Shown here piece after piece: positions 6,671-14,569 of a DNA stretch of 17,743 nucleotides (within the stretch, counting starts at the first letter, position 1; every line of letters starts with the position of its first letter). Where the stretch lies: positions 1 through 17,743 of the forward strand of contig JAITWW010000137.1 in the NCBI GenBank assembly GCA_031285085.1. Direction: 5' to 3'. Origin of the DNA: Candidatus Methanofilum arcanum. GTDB lineage: Archaea; Halobacteriota; Methanomicrobia; Methanomicrobiales; Methanospirillaceae. The notes beneath the pieces are model-generated. The model searched no databases and was not told where the DNA came from. It saw only the letters and a program-made list of their open reading frames with translations. The position numbers and the translations under genes were made by a program.

Positions 6671-7750
6671 CTAGCGCTCAGTGCAACTAATACATGGATC
6701 AATTGAAAGCACAATCACTGGCACATCAGAGAGATCACATCCTGCAAGCATGGTCAGGAGAGGGGGAATATTTGCACATGTTGGTGTTCTTACCCGGTGG
6801 CGCACGAGATTCTTTGAGCCATCTCCTTTTACATAATGAACTGCCTCTCCACGTGGCTGTTCGACACGGCTGAAGTACTCTCCGTTTGGACCGCCAGTAA
6901 CTTTTACTTCGATCTCAGTATCAGGTATCTGATCGGAAACCTGGCGAATCAGATCAATTGAACTATGAAGCTCATCAGCCCGTACCATACACCGTGCATA
7001 ACAATCTCCACCATGGTGCACAACTGGCTTCATCTTCAAAAACTCATATGCTCCATACCCAGTTGTTCGAATATCAGATTTAATTCCTGATCCACGAAGT
7101 GTTGGTCCAGCTGCTCCAAGCTTCCAGGCATCGGACTCAGAAAGCACGCCAACTCCTTTTGTTCTGTGCATCACTGTTGAATCATTGAGAAAGACCTCAG
7201 TAAGTTCGGTTATCTGGGTTTCAATCGTCTCTAAGGAACGAACGATCTCTCGAAGGCGGGTATTACTGACATCTCTTCGAACACCCCCCACCTTACAGCT
7301 TCCCTGAATAACACGACCTCCACTTGTCTCCTCCATAATATCAAGGACTGACTCACGAATTCGCCATGCATTCATAAACAAATTCTCAAACCCAAATGAA
7401 TCTGCATAGCATCCAAGCCATAAGAGGTGACTGTGCATTCGAGACAACTCAGACCAAAAAACTCGCAGGTACTGGGCACGTAAAGGAACATCGATCTCCA
7501 TAACTGCCTCAATTCCCTGGCAGTACCCAGAAGAGTGAATGAAACTGCAAATGCCGCAGATACGTTCTGCAACAAACACGTAGTTCTTGTAATCTCGTTT
7601 TGTGACAAGAGATTCAAGACCTCTGTGAATATATCCAATCGATGGAATCGCTTCAATAACCCGCTCATCCTCAAGCACAAGATCCAGATGAATTGGCTCA
7701 GGTAGCACTGGATGTTGCGGGCCAAATGGAACAACAATACGCTTGCCCAT
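6671..7750 (-). CDS. echE: Ech hydrogenase large subunit EchE (NiFe catalytic subunit)
   Basis: This NuoD/large-subunit homologue holds the NiFe site of a membrane-bound energy-converting hydrogenase on the cytoplasmic side. The four nickel cysteines are present: RICGIC (Cys65, Cys68) and, at the end, DPCISC (Cys353, Cys356). Other landmarks are GPQHPVLPEP (10-19) and the segment GYIHRGLE. The protein is 359 residues and stops immediately after CTER, so there is no C-terminal extension to be clipped by a maturation protease. That differs from many NiFe hydrogenases. The ATG at 7750 abuts the echD stop codon with no gap, which shows translational coupling. It is the last gene of the operon: only 139 bp separate it from the convergent gene, with no room for echF. 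Function is secure from the cysteine motifs and gene order; the symbol follows Methanosarcina Ech. Confidence 0.95.
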   Translation of the reverse strand: MGKRIVVPFGPQHPVLPEPIHLDLVLEDERVIEAIPSIGYIHRGLESLVTKRDYKNYVFVAERICGICSFIHSSGYCQGIEAVMEIDVPLRAQYLRVFWSELSRMHSHLLWLGCYADSFGFENLFMNAWRIRESVLDIMEETSGGRVIQGSCKVGGVRRDVSNTRLREIVRSLETIETQITELTEVFLNDSTVMHRTKGVGVLSESDAWKLGAAGPTLRGSGIKSDIRTTGYGAYEFLKMKPVVHHGGDCYARCMVRADELHSSIDLIRQVSDQIPDTEIEVKVTGGPNGEYFSRVEQPRGEAVHYVKGDGSKNLVRHRVRTPTCANIPPLLTMLAGCDLSDVPVIVLSIDPCISCTER

Positions 7751-8320
7751 CTACTCAGCCTCCTTCTTATCTTCTCTATCTTCTTCTTTCTCTACCGTTT
7801 CTATATTCCCTCTACCCTCTATGCTCTCCACCGCTTTGAAAACCTCACCTGTTGCATCTGTTTGTATCTCTTGGTCAGCTGTTTGCTCTGGAACTGACTC
7901 TGATGGCACCTCTTCCTTTAGAGTCTTTGCTTGGAGCTTTCCTTTTCCTTTCACTGTTTTTTTCATCTCAGTTGGATCCATACGGAACGGATGCAGTTTT
8001 GCAGTTTTAATCAGTGTTCCTTTATAATCAACTGCGATCCCTTCGAATGTGATGCCATAGAGGTCGTGAATTTCATTCTCATATATAAATGAGCAGAGGT
8101 AGATATTGCTTACACTTGGAATGACTTCGTTTCCGTTAGTACACACTCGAATATTTTCAAACCCACCATCTATGTCAAATGAGTAGTTCAGCTCAAACAC
8201 CTCTCCATCCTGTGTACATCCAAGCTGAATCATACGTGCGCCGCGATCAGAAAGTCGTTTCACCTCGTACAGGAGATCAGCTGCCAAAACAACTCGTGTT
8301 TGCTGAGTTTCTTTCATCAT
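7751..8320 (-). CDS. echD: Ech hydrogenase subunit EchD (NuoC-like) with acidic tail
   Basis: Residues 1 to about 117 are the NuoC/30-kDa-subunit-like domain: IQLGCTQDG, ELNYSFDI, SNIYLCSFIYENEIHDLYGI (71-90) and LHPFRMDP (109-116) are its recognisable parts. It bridges the large subunit and the membrane arm and has no known cofactor. Residues about 118-189 are a low-complexity tail rich in Glu, Lys and Asp (LKEEVPSESVPEQ, EKEEDREDKKEAE) with no cysteine, so it is not a fused ferredoxin domain. Such a tail is not part of the core family fold as I know it. The start ATG (8320) overlaps the echC stop by 4 bp (ATGA); a second ATG follows directly and could be used. Position between echC and echE matches the canonical Ech order. 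Confidence 0.9.
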   Translation of the reverse strand: MMKETQQTRVVLAADLLYEVKRLSDRGARMIQLGCTQDGEVFELNYSFDIDGGFENIRVCTNGNEVIPSVSNIYLCSFIYENEIHDLYGITFEGIAVDYKGTLIKTAKLHPFRMDPTEMKKTVKGKGKLQAKTLKEEVPSESVPEQTADQEIQTDATGEVFKAVESIEGRGNIETVEKEEDREDKKEAE

Positions 8321-8829
8321 AGTGAAACCTCACTTTCATTTGCACTCTCTGCTTTTCCTGCTGATCTGTTAACCTCTACCACCTTTCTCTCTATACTTCT
8401 TCCTTCCTTTAATGCGGTCTGCCTCTCTTCTAAAACTGCAAGCCCTTTCACAACCCCATCAATAATTGACTCCGGGCGTGCTGCACAGCCAAGAACATAG
8501 ACATCAACTGGAATAACCTTATCTACGCCACCCATGACATTGTAACACTCGCGAAATACACCACCTGATGAGGCACAGATACCAATAGCAACAACAACCT
8601 TTGGTTCTGGCATCTGGGCATAGATATTTTGCACAATCTCTTTGTTTTGTTCGTTCACACTTCCAGTAATTAAAAAGATATCAGCGTGCTTTGGATTTCC
8701 AGTATTAATGATTCCAAACCTCTCTACATCATATAATGGAGTAAGGGAGGCAAGCACTTCAATATCACATCCATTGCAGCTTGATGCATCGTAATGGATA
8801 ATCCAGGGAGATTTTGTAATATATGACAT
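8317..8829 (-). CDS. echC: Ech hydrogenase small subunit EchC (NuoB-like)
   Basis: This subunit carries the proximal [4Fe-4S] cluster that passes electrons to or from the NiFe site. The four ligands are in the NuoB pattern: SSCNGC (Cys18, Cys21), GICASSGG (Cys85) and LGCAARPE (Cys115). The 170-residue protein has about 40 residues after the last core helix, polar and charged (RSIERKVVEVNRSAGKAES), somewhat longer than a minimal EchC. The ATG at 8829 lies 6 bp after the echB stop; the Shine-Dalgarno match is weak, so coupling to echB is likely. It ends in a 4-bp overlap with echD. Confidence 0.95.
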   Translation of the reverse strand: MSYITKSPWIIHYDASSCNGCDIEVLASLTPLYDVERFGIINTGNPKHADIFLITGSVNEQNKEIVQNIYAQMPEPKVVVAIGICASSGGVFRECYNVMGGVDKVIPVDVYVLGCAARPESIIDGVVKGLAVLEERQTALKEGRSIERKVVEVNRSAGKAESANESEVSL

Positions 8830-8835
8830 TTCTAT

Positions 8836-9693
8836 TTACCAGAATAATGAAAGCGCAAGAATATTCACAAACGCTACCAGTCCAATAACCAACCACGAAC
8901 TCTTCACCATAAGCTGCCACTTGACACGTGCAGTGCTACAGTCCACAAACACCTCAAGGAGGTAGAGTAGAACAAGTGCACAGATACAAAGAAGTGGAGC
9001 TCCTGCAAAGAAGATGCCGATCATACCAAGGAGGATGACGACCTCGTACAGATGTGCAATCTCATACAACCCAAAGGTTGGTCCACTTATCTCAGTGGTC
9101 AGTCCTTTCACCAGCTCCTGGTGACCATGATGTGAGGTTGAGAGATCAAATGGAGACTTTCGAAGTTTGATGGTAAAGATATAGATAAGTCCGAAAAATA
9201 CCCCAGGAAGTAGCCAGATATATGAGATGCCAAGAGCACCATGTTCAATAATGGTAGCCACCGTGAAGCTGCCTGCTACGATGTAAAATGCCACAGCATA
9301 CAAGATAAGCATTGGTTCAACAGCCATTACTTGTAGTAGCTCTCGCTGTGCTCCAATGTGGCTGTATGGAGAGTTTGCTGTCTCTCCTGCAAGCACTAAG
9401 AAGACATGAGCAAGCATGAGTGAGAATCCAACCAGCAGGAGATCCCCACCACCAAAGAAGATTGCACCTGCAACTATGATAAGCACGAGGTATGAGAGGA
9501 TGCAGAAATTTTGCATTCCATTTATGCGTAGTTTCTCTTTTTGAAACAATTTTCCAATATCATAAAATGGCTGCAGGATGGGAGGACCGACTCGTCCTTG
9601 CATCCGGGCTGTCACGATACGATCTATTCCTGAGATGAGACCTCCAACAAATGGGGCAAGTACTAAAAACAAGATTATCCAGATAAGATTCAT
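8836..9693 (-). CDS. echB: Ech hydrogenase membrane subunit EchB (NuoH-like)
   Basis: A 285-residue integral membrane protein of the NuoH/ND1 family, with about eight hydrophobic segments. It anchors the hydrogenase module and forms the part of the ion channel nearest the redox centres. Signatures are ARMQGRVGPPILQPFYDIGK (29-48), GAQRELLQVMAVEP (about 114-127) and KSPFDLSTSHHGHQELVKGL (about 178-197), followed by TTEISGP. The conserved charged residues in these cytoplasmic loops are intact. The ATG overlaps the echA stop by 4 bp (ATGA), and the stop lies 6 bp before echC. Confidence 0.95.
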   Translation of the reverse strand: MNLIWIILFLVLAPFVGGLISGIDRIVTARMQGRVGPPILQPFYDIGKLFQKEKLRINGMQNFCILSYLVLIIVAGAIFFGGGDLLLVGFSLMLAHVFLVLAGETANSPYSHIGAQRELLQVMAVEPMLILYAVAFYIVAGSFTVATIIEHGALGISYIWLLPGVFFGLIYIFTIKLRKSPFDLSTSHHGHQELVKGLTTEISGPTFGLYEIAHLYEVVILLGMIGIFFAGAPLLCICALVLLYLLEVFVDCSTARVKWQLMVKSSWLVIGLVAFVNILALSLFW

Positions 9694-11639
9694 AGAGCTC
9701 CCTCCAGGCTTAGCGTAACTATATCAGATGTTCCTGTAAGGAATGAAACTCCGGCAATGGTTCCAATAAAGATAAGGAGAGCGATACAGATGATCGTCCC
9801 TATTGGCAGCACATTTTTCTCAGCAAACCAACTGCCAAGATAATAGTTATCCAGCGTTATGGTTCGTGTCATGCCAAGGCTTCCTGAAAAGGTATGTGCA
9901 GTTCCTGTTCTACCTGCAATATACTGTGATGTCGGCGTTCCTTTTCTGTTGTAATAGAGAATGGAAAATGGCAAAGCAACAATGAGTAATACCATAAGCA
10001 ACACGATAATGGTATTTTCCGTTCCTATTATTGAGGACGCCTCTCCAAAGATGCGATTTAGGAAGGGTATCAGGAATGCAGCTGATATGAGTGGAAAGAG
10101 AATACATACCGCGATGGTACAAAATCCAATGATTTGAATGGGTATGAGCTCTGAAAAGCTGACCTTTCCCTCTTCATTTTCTTGATCTGGATCATATCGA
10201 ATGAGTGACCCCATCCATTTTGCCCAGAAAAAGACCGTGACTGCACTTCCATATGCCAACAATCCAATCAATACAACCCCTACTGGTGTGAAGCTCAGTA
10301 AAAATGCTTGGATGGTTGCCCATTTTGCAATAAGCATACCAAATGGAGGCAGGAACATGCCACCAATACCCACAAGCATCATGGTTGTGATGATAGGAAG
10401 GCGGTGGATTAACCCAACCATGCTGTCAATATCGCGGCTTCCAATGCGATGCTCAACCGTTCCAACAGACATGAAGAGGAGCGATTTTGCAACAGCGTGG
10501 AAGAGTATCAAAAATATTGCAGCCCATATGGCACTTCCTGTTCCAATACCGGCACATGCAACAATAAGACCAAGATTTGCAATTGTTGAGTACGCAAGTA
10601 CCTTTTTTGCATTGCTTTGTGAGGCTGCAATACAGGATGCCGCAAAGAAGGTTACCCCTCCAATGAGGGCAAAGAGTAGTCCCAGTGCTGTTCCTTGAAG
10701 AACCGGTGCAAATCGAACGATGATGTATACACCTGCTTTGACCATCGTTGCCGAGTGAAGGAGAGCAGAGACAGGGGTTGGAGCAACCATTGCACCAACA
10801 AGCCAGGTGGAGAATGGCATCTGAGCAGATTTTGTAAGACCTGCAAAACTGATGAGTGCGACAGGGATGAGTGCAACTACAGGTCCGAGTAGCGTGAGTT
10901 CTTTCAGACTCATCATCTCAGGGGCCCCTGAAAAGAACTTGATATATACAATTGCTCCTGCAAATGCGAGGCCACCAATAAGATTGAGTGTTAATGCCCA
11001 GAATGCATTGTTTGTTGCTTCTTCACTCTTGGAGTATCCAATGAGGAGGAATGAACACAGGGTTGTTACTTCCCAAAATGCGTATATCCAGCTTAAGTTA
11101 TCAGAAAATACGATTCCGAACATGGCGGAGAGGAAGAGAAACATCACCGCAAAGAAGAATCGCCTTTGATCAGGCTCTCCTTTGTGGTGAGCATGCCAAT
11201 CGCGCATGTATCCTACTGCATAGACACAGATGAGACTGCCAACAACACCTATGATGACAGCCATGATGGCTGAGAACTCATCAATGAAGAGATAAGGTTC
11301 AGTGTGGTGTCCTGCTCCAAACTCTGCCACTGTGATAAGTGCGAGCTGTGCAAGGACAAGAACTGAGACCAGCCACCGCTTGTGTGTGTATGCAAGCCAT
11401 AGGAGGTACGCTCCGATAAGAACCTCAACGATAAACAGGAGGTAACTAAATGTCTCTGTTTGAATCTGAAAATATGTTGCTTCTTGTCCATATGTTAAAT
11501 AGAGAAGAAGGAGTGATGCGATGCTTAGGATGGCAGCACCTGCATAGACAACAATACTTCGTGTCCTATCCTTGCGTATTGTATAAAGCAATAGCGCAAG
11601 TAAAAGGGGGAAAAGTATTACAAATGTAATGAATTCCAC
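9690..11639 (-). CDS. echA: Ech hydrogenase antiporter-like subunit EchA (NuoL family)
   Basis: A 649-residue, very hydrophobic protein of the NuoL/MrpA-type antiporter family, expected to pump H+ or Na+. Family residues are in place: the glutamate in AFWEVTT (Glu190), the lysine in GLTKSAQMPF (Lys270) and the histidine/lysine in LLHSATMVKAGVY (His295, Lys301). The segment FHAVAKSLLFM supplies another conserved lysine/histidine pair. The C-terminal part has further helices after a charged loop (DPDQENEEGK, about 473-482). The start is GTG at 11639, with AGAGGA about 7-12 nt upstream and the homologous N-terminus MEFITFVILFPLL. It is the first gene of the operon. The 100 bp upstream hold the TATA box and two 23-bp direct repeats. 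The antiporter function is inferred from family knowledge; which ion is moved cannot be read from the sequence. Confidence 0.95.
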   Translation of the reverse strand: MEFITFVILFPLLLALLLYTIRKDRTRSIVVYAGAAILSIASLLLLYLTYGQEATYFQIQTETFSYLLFIVEVLIGAYLLWLAYTHKRWLVSVLVLAQLALITVAEFGAGHHTEPYLFIDEFSAIMAVIIGVVGSLICVYAVGYMRDWHAHHKGEPDQRRFFFAVMFLFLSAMFGIVFSDNLSWIYAFWEVTTLCSFLLIGYSKSEEATNNAFWALTLNLIGGLAFAGAIVYIKFFSGAPEMMSLKELTLLGPVVALIPVALISFAGLTKSAQMPFSTWLVGAMVAPTPVSALLHSATMVKAGVYIIVRFAPVLQGTALGLLFALIGGVTFFAASCIAASQSNAKKVLAYSTIANLGLIVACAGIGTGSAIWAAIFLILFHAVAKSLLFMSVGTVEHRIGSRDIDSMVGLIHRLPIITTMMLVGIGGMFLPPFGMLIAKWATIQAFLLSFTPVGVVLIGLLAYGSAVTVFFWAKWMGSLIRYDPDQENEEGKVSFSELIPIQIIGFCTIAVCILFPLISAAFLIPFLNRIFGEASSIIGTENTIIVLLMVLLIVALPFSILYYNRKGTPTSQYIAGRTGTAHTFSGSLGMTRTITLDNYYLGSWFAEKNVLPIGTIICIALLIFIGTIAGVSFLTGTSDIVTLSLEGAL

Positions 11640-11690
11640 GTGATATTCCTCTATGTTCTAATTACTGATTGTGCGTATCGATACAACTAA

Positions 11691-11736
11691 TACCTGTATA
11701 ATGTCGATTGTGATACCTATATAATGTCGATTGTGA
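11691..11736 (-). repeat. Two 23-bp tandem direct repeats upstream of echA
   Basis: 11691-11713 and 11714-11736 are head-to-tail copies with a single difference (G/A at the sixth base of the plus strand). On the minus strand each begins TCACAATCGACATTATA. A partial third copy of the CACAATC part occurs at about 11667-11674, next to the 10-bp palindrome GTATCGATAC (11675-11684). The 23-bp spacing is close to two helical turns. These are strong operator candidates for control of the hydrogenase operon. Confidence 0.75.
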
Positions 11737-11765
11737 TCAACTGCATGTATATCTGAATTTGTCAC

Positions 11766-11773
11766 TATTTATA
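11766..11773 (-). promoter_or_regulatory. Candidate TATA box of the ech operon
   Basis: TATAAATA on the minus strand is a near-ideal archaeal TATA box. Start of transcription about 25 bp downstream would fall near 11741, immediately before the 23-bp repeats, leaving a leader of about 100 nt. Each repeat also contains a weaker TATA-like TTATATA or TTATACA, so alternative starts within the repeats are possible. Confidence 0.5.
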
Positions 11774-12085
11774 TTGAGTGTCGTCAAGGATGCGGAAGAA
11801 ATTGCTGATGGCGGCTTGTTTGTTGGTTTTCGATGGAGGGAGGAGATCTGTTTTCAAAGTAATTTTCACTCCGAGCGAAACATCTTTTGCCGCGGATAGA
11901 TTCGTTCTTTTTTGATATTTTTTCCAAACAAGTACAGCATCTATTGGTTTTTTCAAAAGAGGTTTTTAAGTGGATGTACAGGATCCATAACAACGGCGTT
12001 CACAGATCTGGTTGTCATTTAGCCAATCCACATCAAACATATCGCTGATAGCTGCATGGACACATGTTTGTATGTTTTTTCTCTC

Positions 12086-12604
12086 TTATCTTCCTCCAAA
12101 ACAGAGCATTGCAAGCGCCATTGTTTTTGCATCCACGATATCTCCCTCCCGTATCATTGCAAGCATCTCACAGATATCAAGCTTCACAACCTCAATAACC
12201 TCGTCTTCATCCATTTGATACTGGTTAGATGGCGTAAGATCAACTGCCTCATATAGCCAAAGGCGTTCTGTTGAGTACCCAGGAGCAGGATAGATAAATC
12301 CATACGGAATCAACTGCTGCGCACAAAGGCCTGTTTCTTCAATAAGCTCACGATAGGCAGCTTCATCTGGTGTTTCCCCCTCTTCAATCGCACCAGCAGG
12401 AACTTCATAGATATACTGATCAATGGGAAAACGGTACTGCTTAAGAAGAAAACAGTGATCCCCTGAGACCGGCATGATTGCAACTGCATCACGAGGAGAG
12501 ATGATAATTCCTTTTTTTGTTGTTCCATTTGGGATTCTATACTCTTTTTTCTCAATGCGAAACCGTGAGTTGTCGTAGAGTACTTCAGGTGTCTTTTGTG
12601 TCAT
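12086..12604 (-). CDS. Nudix hydrolase, ADP-ribose pyrophosphatase-like
   Basis: A 172-residue Nudix protein that probably hydrolyses ADP-ribose or a related nucleoside diphosphate derivative to AMP and a phosphosugar, using Mg2+. The Nudix box (G-x5-E-x7-REUxEE-x-GU) is complete: GAIEEGETPDEAAYRELIEE followed by TGL. Upstream lie LLKQYRFPIDQYIYEVPAG, the beta-hairpin and PAG sequence typical of the ADPRase (NudF-like) branch, and downstream PAPGYSTERLWLY. I start at the ATG at 12604, with GGAG 10 nt upstream. An upstream TTG at 12613 lies too close to that site. The gene overlaps the end of the flavoprotein gene by 20 bp, so the two are co-transcribed. The substrate is inferred from subfamily features only. 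A link to NAD turnover is plausible because nadA and nadC are 8 kb away. Confidence 0.9.
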   Translation of the reverse strand: MTQKTPEVLYDNSRFRIEKKEYRIPNGTTKKGIIISPRDAVAIMPVSGDHCFLLKQYRFPIDQYIYEVPAGAIEEGETPDEAAYRELIEETGLCAQQLIPYGFIYPAPGYSTERLWLYEAVDLTPSNQYQMDEDEVIEVVKLDICEMLAMIREGDIVDAKTMALAMLCFGGR

Positions 12605-13214
12605 ATGGTACAAGCTCCTGCACTATGCTTTGCACAAGCTGATATGCCTGCTCCAGTAGTTCTGGCCTTCCCTCGATTCCCAAAGACTCATCCATCCCAT
12701 CTGCATATATTCCTCTCCTTTGTGTATATCCGAGGTTATTAAAAAGTGCAGACATGGTGGGATGTACCGCATCAAAAAGATCTGGGCGGTTTTTAAGACT
12801 CATCCCTGCCGTTAAAAAAACGAAAGCGAGATGAGAGTCTTTATACTCTTTTGATATGGTCTCCAATTGATTCTTGACCCTTCTGACCCAAATATAGTGT
12901 GCACGATCAATAACTGCTTTTACCTCTGCAGGAACAGACATGGTATAGATAGGAAATGCAAAAATGAGGACATTTGCAGCCATTATCTTTTCATAGAATG
13001 TGATTGCATCGTCTTGTATAATGCAAACACCTGCCTTATGACATGCATTGCATCCTTTGCATGGTTGTATATCAAGATCACGTAAGATCACTTTCTCAAT
13101 ATGTATGTCTGCACTCCTTTTCTCTTCATGCACTCCACGTATAAATTGATCAAGGAGTTTCTCGGTATTTCCGTGACGCCGTGGGCTTCCCATAACAGTG
13201 ATAATTGAGATCAT
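12585..13214 (-). CDS. Iron-sulfur flavoprotein (Isf-type NADPH:FMN reductase fold)
   Basis: A 209-residue flavodoxin-fold protein. GSPRRHGNT (9-17) is the FMN phosphate-binding loop. The compact motif PCKGCNACHKAGVC gives Cys52, Cys55, Cys58 and Cys64 in the C-x2-C-x2-C-x5-C spacing of Methanosarcina Isf, where it binds a [4Fe-4S] cluster. FAFPIYTMSVPAEVKAVIDR is the second FMN-contact strand. Isf proteins take electrons from ferredoxin and reduce O2, H2O2 or quinone-like compounds, so a role in oxidative-stress defence is likely, although the physiological acceptor is unknown. The start at 13214 agrees with the family N-terminus. A TATA-like AATAAATAG (13255-13263) suggests a short leader without a Shine-Dalgarno. 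The Nudix gene overlaps its 3' end. Confidence 0.9.
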   Translation of the reverse strand: MISIITVMGSPRRHGNTEKLLDQFIRGVHEEKRSADIHIEKVILRDLDIQPCKGCNACHKAGVCIIQDDAITFYEKIMAANVLIFAFPIYTMSVPAEVKAVIDRAHYIWVRRVKNQLETISKEYKDSHLAFVFLTAGMSLKNRPDLFDAVHPTMSALFNNLGYTQRRGIYADGMDESLGIEGRPELLEQAYQLVQSIVQELVPYDTKDT

Positions 13215-13254
13215 GGTAATTACGTATATTGTACATCATATCACAGTATTATGT

Positions 13255-13263
13255 CTATTTATT
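13255..13263 (-). promoter_or_regulatory. Candidate TATA box for the flavoprotein-Nudix pair
   Basis: AATAAATAG on the minus strand lies about 41-49 bp before the ATG at 13214. Transcription would start near 13230, giving a leader of about 15 nt. The intergenic stretch 13215-13368 holds nothing else that I can identify. Confidence 0.4.
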
Positions 13264-13368
13264 ATTTCGAGGCTGAATCCATAGTTTCTTGAAATCAGTA
13301 TCACATACATCCTATGGCTTTTTCGTAACAATTCATTTTGCTACTTCGCTACTATATATTATTTTAAT

Positions 13369-14562
13369 TTAATTATCGATAATATTTAATACTCTTTGAC
13401 GCAGAGAACTCTGGAAATATGAAGAATGTGAAGAACATTTTTCGATAAGGAATTTCATTGCTTCCTCCTTTGGATGCGTCCCATCTTGAAAGTCTTTAGA
13501 AGTAAATCTAAACTTTCCTGGGTTATATGATCCACAGAGTGGAATATTGTGTGCTATAGCATATTCCTCCAAATATTCTTCTGTTTCTAATACGCGTGCA
13601 TATGATGGATCATGTGAAATGGCACTGTACATGATAGGGTGGTACGGGGTCAGAACAAACACCACACTTACTCCATTCATCTCCAAAAAGGCAATTGTAG
13701 ATTCAAATTGTTGCTTTAAACGAGGGCTAATCTCGTGAAAACTCCCAAATCCATAGTACCCAGGTAGATTTGCTGCCTCTTTCCTTGCTTGCATATCTAC
13801 CTCCCTCACGGACGGTGGAGTTGGTGCATCAGATGTTTTATTACCCATAGGTGACCCTCCTGAAACAGTATACTGGATAAGGATATTTCTAAGGATATTT
13901 TTAATGCTCTCAGAGATCATTGGGTATGAAACTGCAGAAAAATATCTCAAAAGTCCATGATAGCTCTTTATTATTGATTGGTAGAGTAGGGTTTGTTCGT
14001 ATGATCTTTGGTAATCCAACTGATCCAGAAATCGGTAATAATCGATGTCTACATCTCTCCAGAGGTTTGATCCATTGTTTTCATTAAAAATCCAAGGATC
14101 CAAGCCAAATATAACCATTTCTGGGATATATCCTTTTTCAATATACATGCCCAGAACTGCAAGATGATCTTCAAGTGAAGCCATAATTACACCATGATTG
14201 AGGTACCAAACCTCAGTTGCACCACGACTCTGAAGTGATTTCTCCATCTGAGGTGCAATATTTTTGAGATGAGGCACAACCATCTCACCTTCAAGTTTCA
14301 TTATCCGAGAAGAACCAAGAACAATGATATCACGTGTGACATTGTCTTGTCTCACAACACTTTTAAAAAACAGACGATCAGTGGGGTTATCTGGGGAGAC
14401 AATGTAGCCAAGGTTATAAATCGAGTCGTACGCCCGCTCATTTATTTTTGGATCTGGATGGAAAGCTTCTCCTGGATTTCCAATGTATGCAATACAGATT
14501 ATTGTACATAAAAAAACGCTGATACCAAGGACATACCATGCTAGAAACTGTTTATCTTTCAT
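13369..14562 (-). CDS. SGNH-fold acyltransferase partner (AlgJ/DltD-like), membrane-anchored
   Basis: A 397-residue protein with one N-terminal membrane anchor (FLAWYVLGISVFLCTIICIA, about 6-25) and a large outer domain. DIIVLGSSRIM gives the SGNH nucleophile block (Ser84 or Ser85), and DFQDGTHPKEEA near the C-terminus gives the Asp360-x-x-His363 pair of the catalytic triad. GLDPW (153-157) resembles the oxyanion strand of this group. In alginate and similar systems such proteins complete the transfer of acetyl groups that an MBOAT protein moves across the membrane. I start at the ATG at 14562 because AGGTG sits 4-8 nt upstream. An upstream alternative at 14658 overlaps the MBOAT gene and lacks support. 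The MBOAT gene ends 7 bp before the start, and its TGA is part of the ribosome-binding site, so the two are coupled. The acceptor polymer is unknown. Confidence 0.85.
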   Translation of the reverse strand: MKDKQFLAWYVLGISVFLCTIICIAYIGNPGEAFHPDPKINERAYDSIYNLGYIVSPDNPTDRLFFKSVVRQDNVTRDIIVLGSSRIMKLEGEMVVPHLKNIAPQMEKSLQSRGATEVWYLNHGVIMASLEDHLAVLGMYIEKGYIPEMVIFGLDPWIFNENNGSNLWRDVDIDYYRFLDQLDYQRSYEQTLLYQSIIKSYHGLLRYFSAVSYPMISESIKNILRNILIQYTVSGGSPMGNKTSDAPTPPSVREVDMQARKEAANLPGYYGFGSFHEISPRLKQQFESTIAFLEMNGVSVVFVLTPYHPIMYSAISHDPSYARVLETEEYLEEYAIAHNIPLCGSYNPGKFRFTSKDFQDGTHPKEEAMKFLIEKCSSHSSYFQSSLRQRVLNIIDN

Positions 14563-14569
14563 TTGCACC

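Larger units (their letters stand above)
11640..12085. other. Intergenic region between echA and the Nudix gene
   Basis: Apart from the ech promoter and repeats (11675-11773), no convincing gene is present. A 63-codon minus-strand frame (11765-11956) starts with TTG, has no ribosome-binding site, and its end overlaps the TATA box, so I do not call it. The segment 11790-11850 is more G-rich on the plus strand than its surroundings. I see no conserved RNA fold by eye. Confidence 0.35.

Noticed and set aside
10201..10698. 165-codon plus-strand gene
   Set aside because: Antisense shadow of echA with no family features.
11765..11956. 63-codon minus-strand gene upstream of echA
   Set aside because: It starts with TTG, has no ribosome-binding site, and its last codons and stop overlap the best TATA box of the ech operon. 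The peptide is lysine-rich and could be a remnant, but nothing supports expression.
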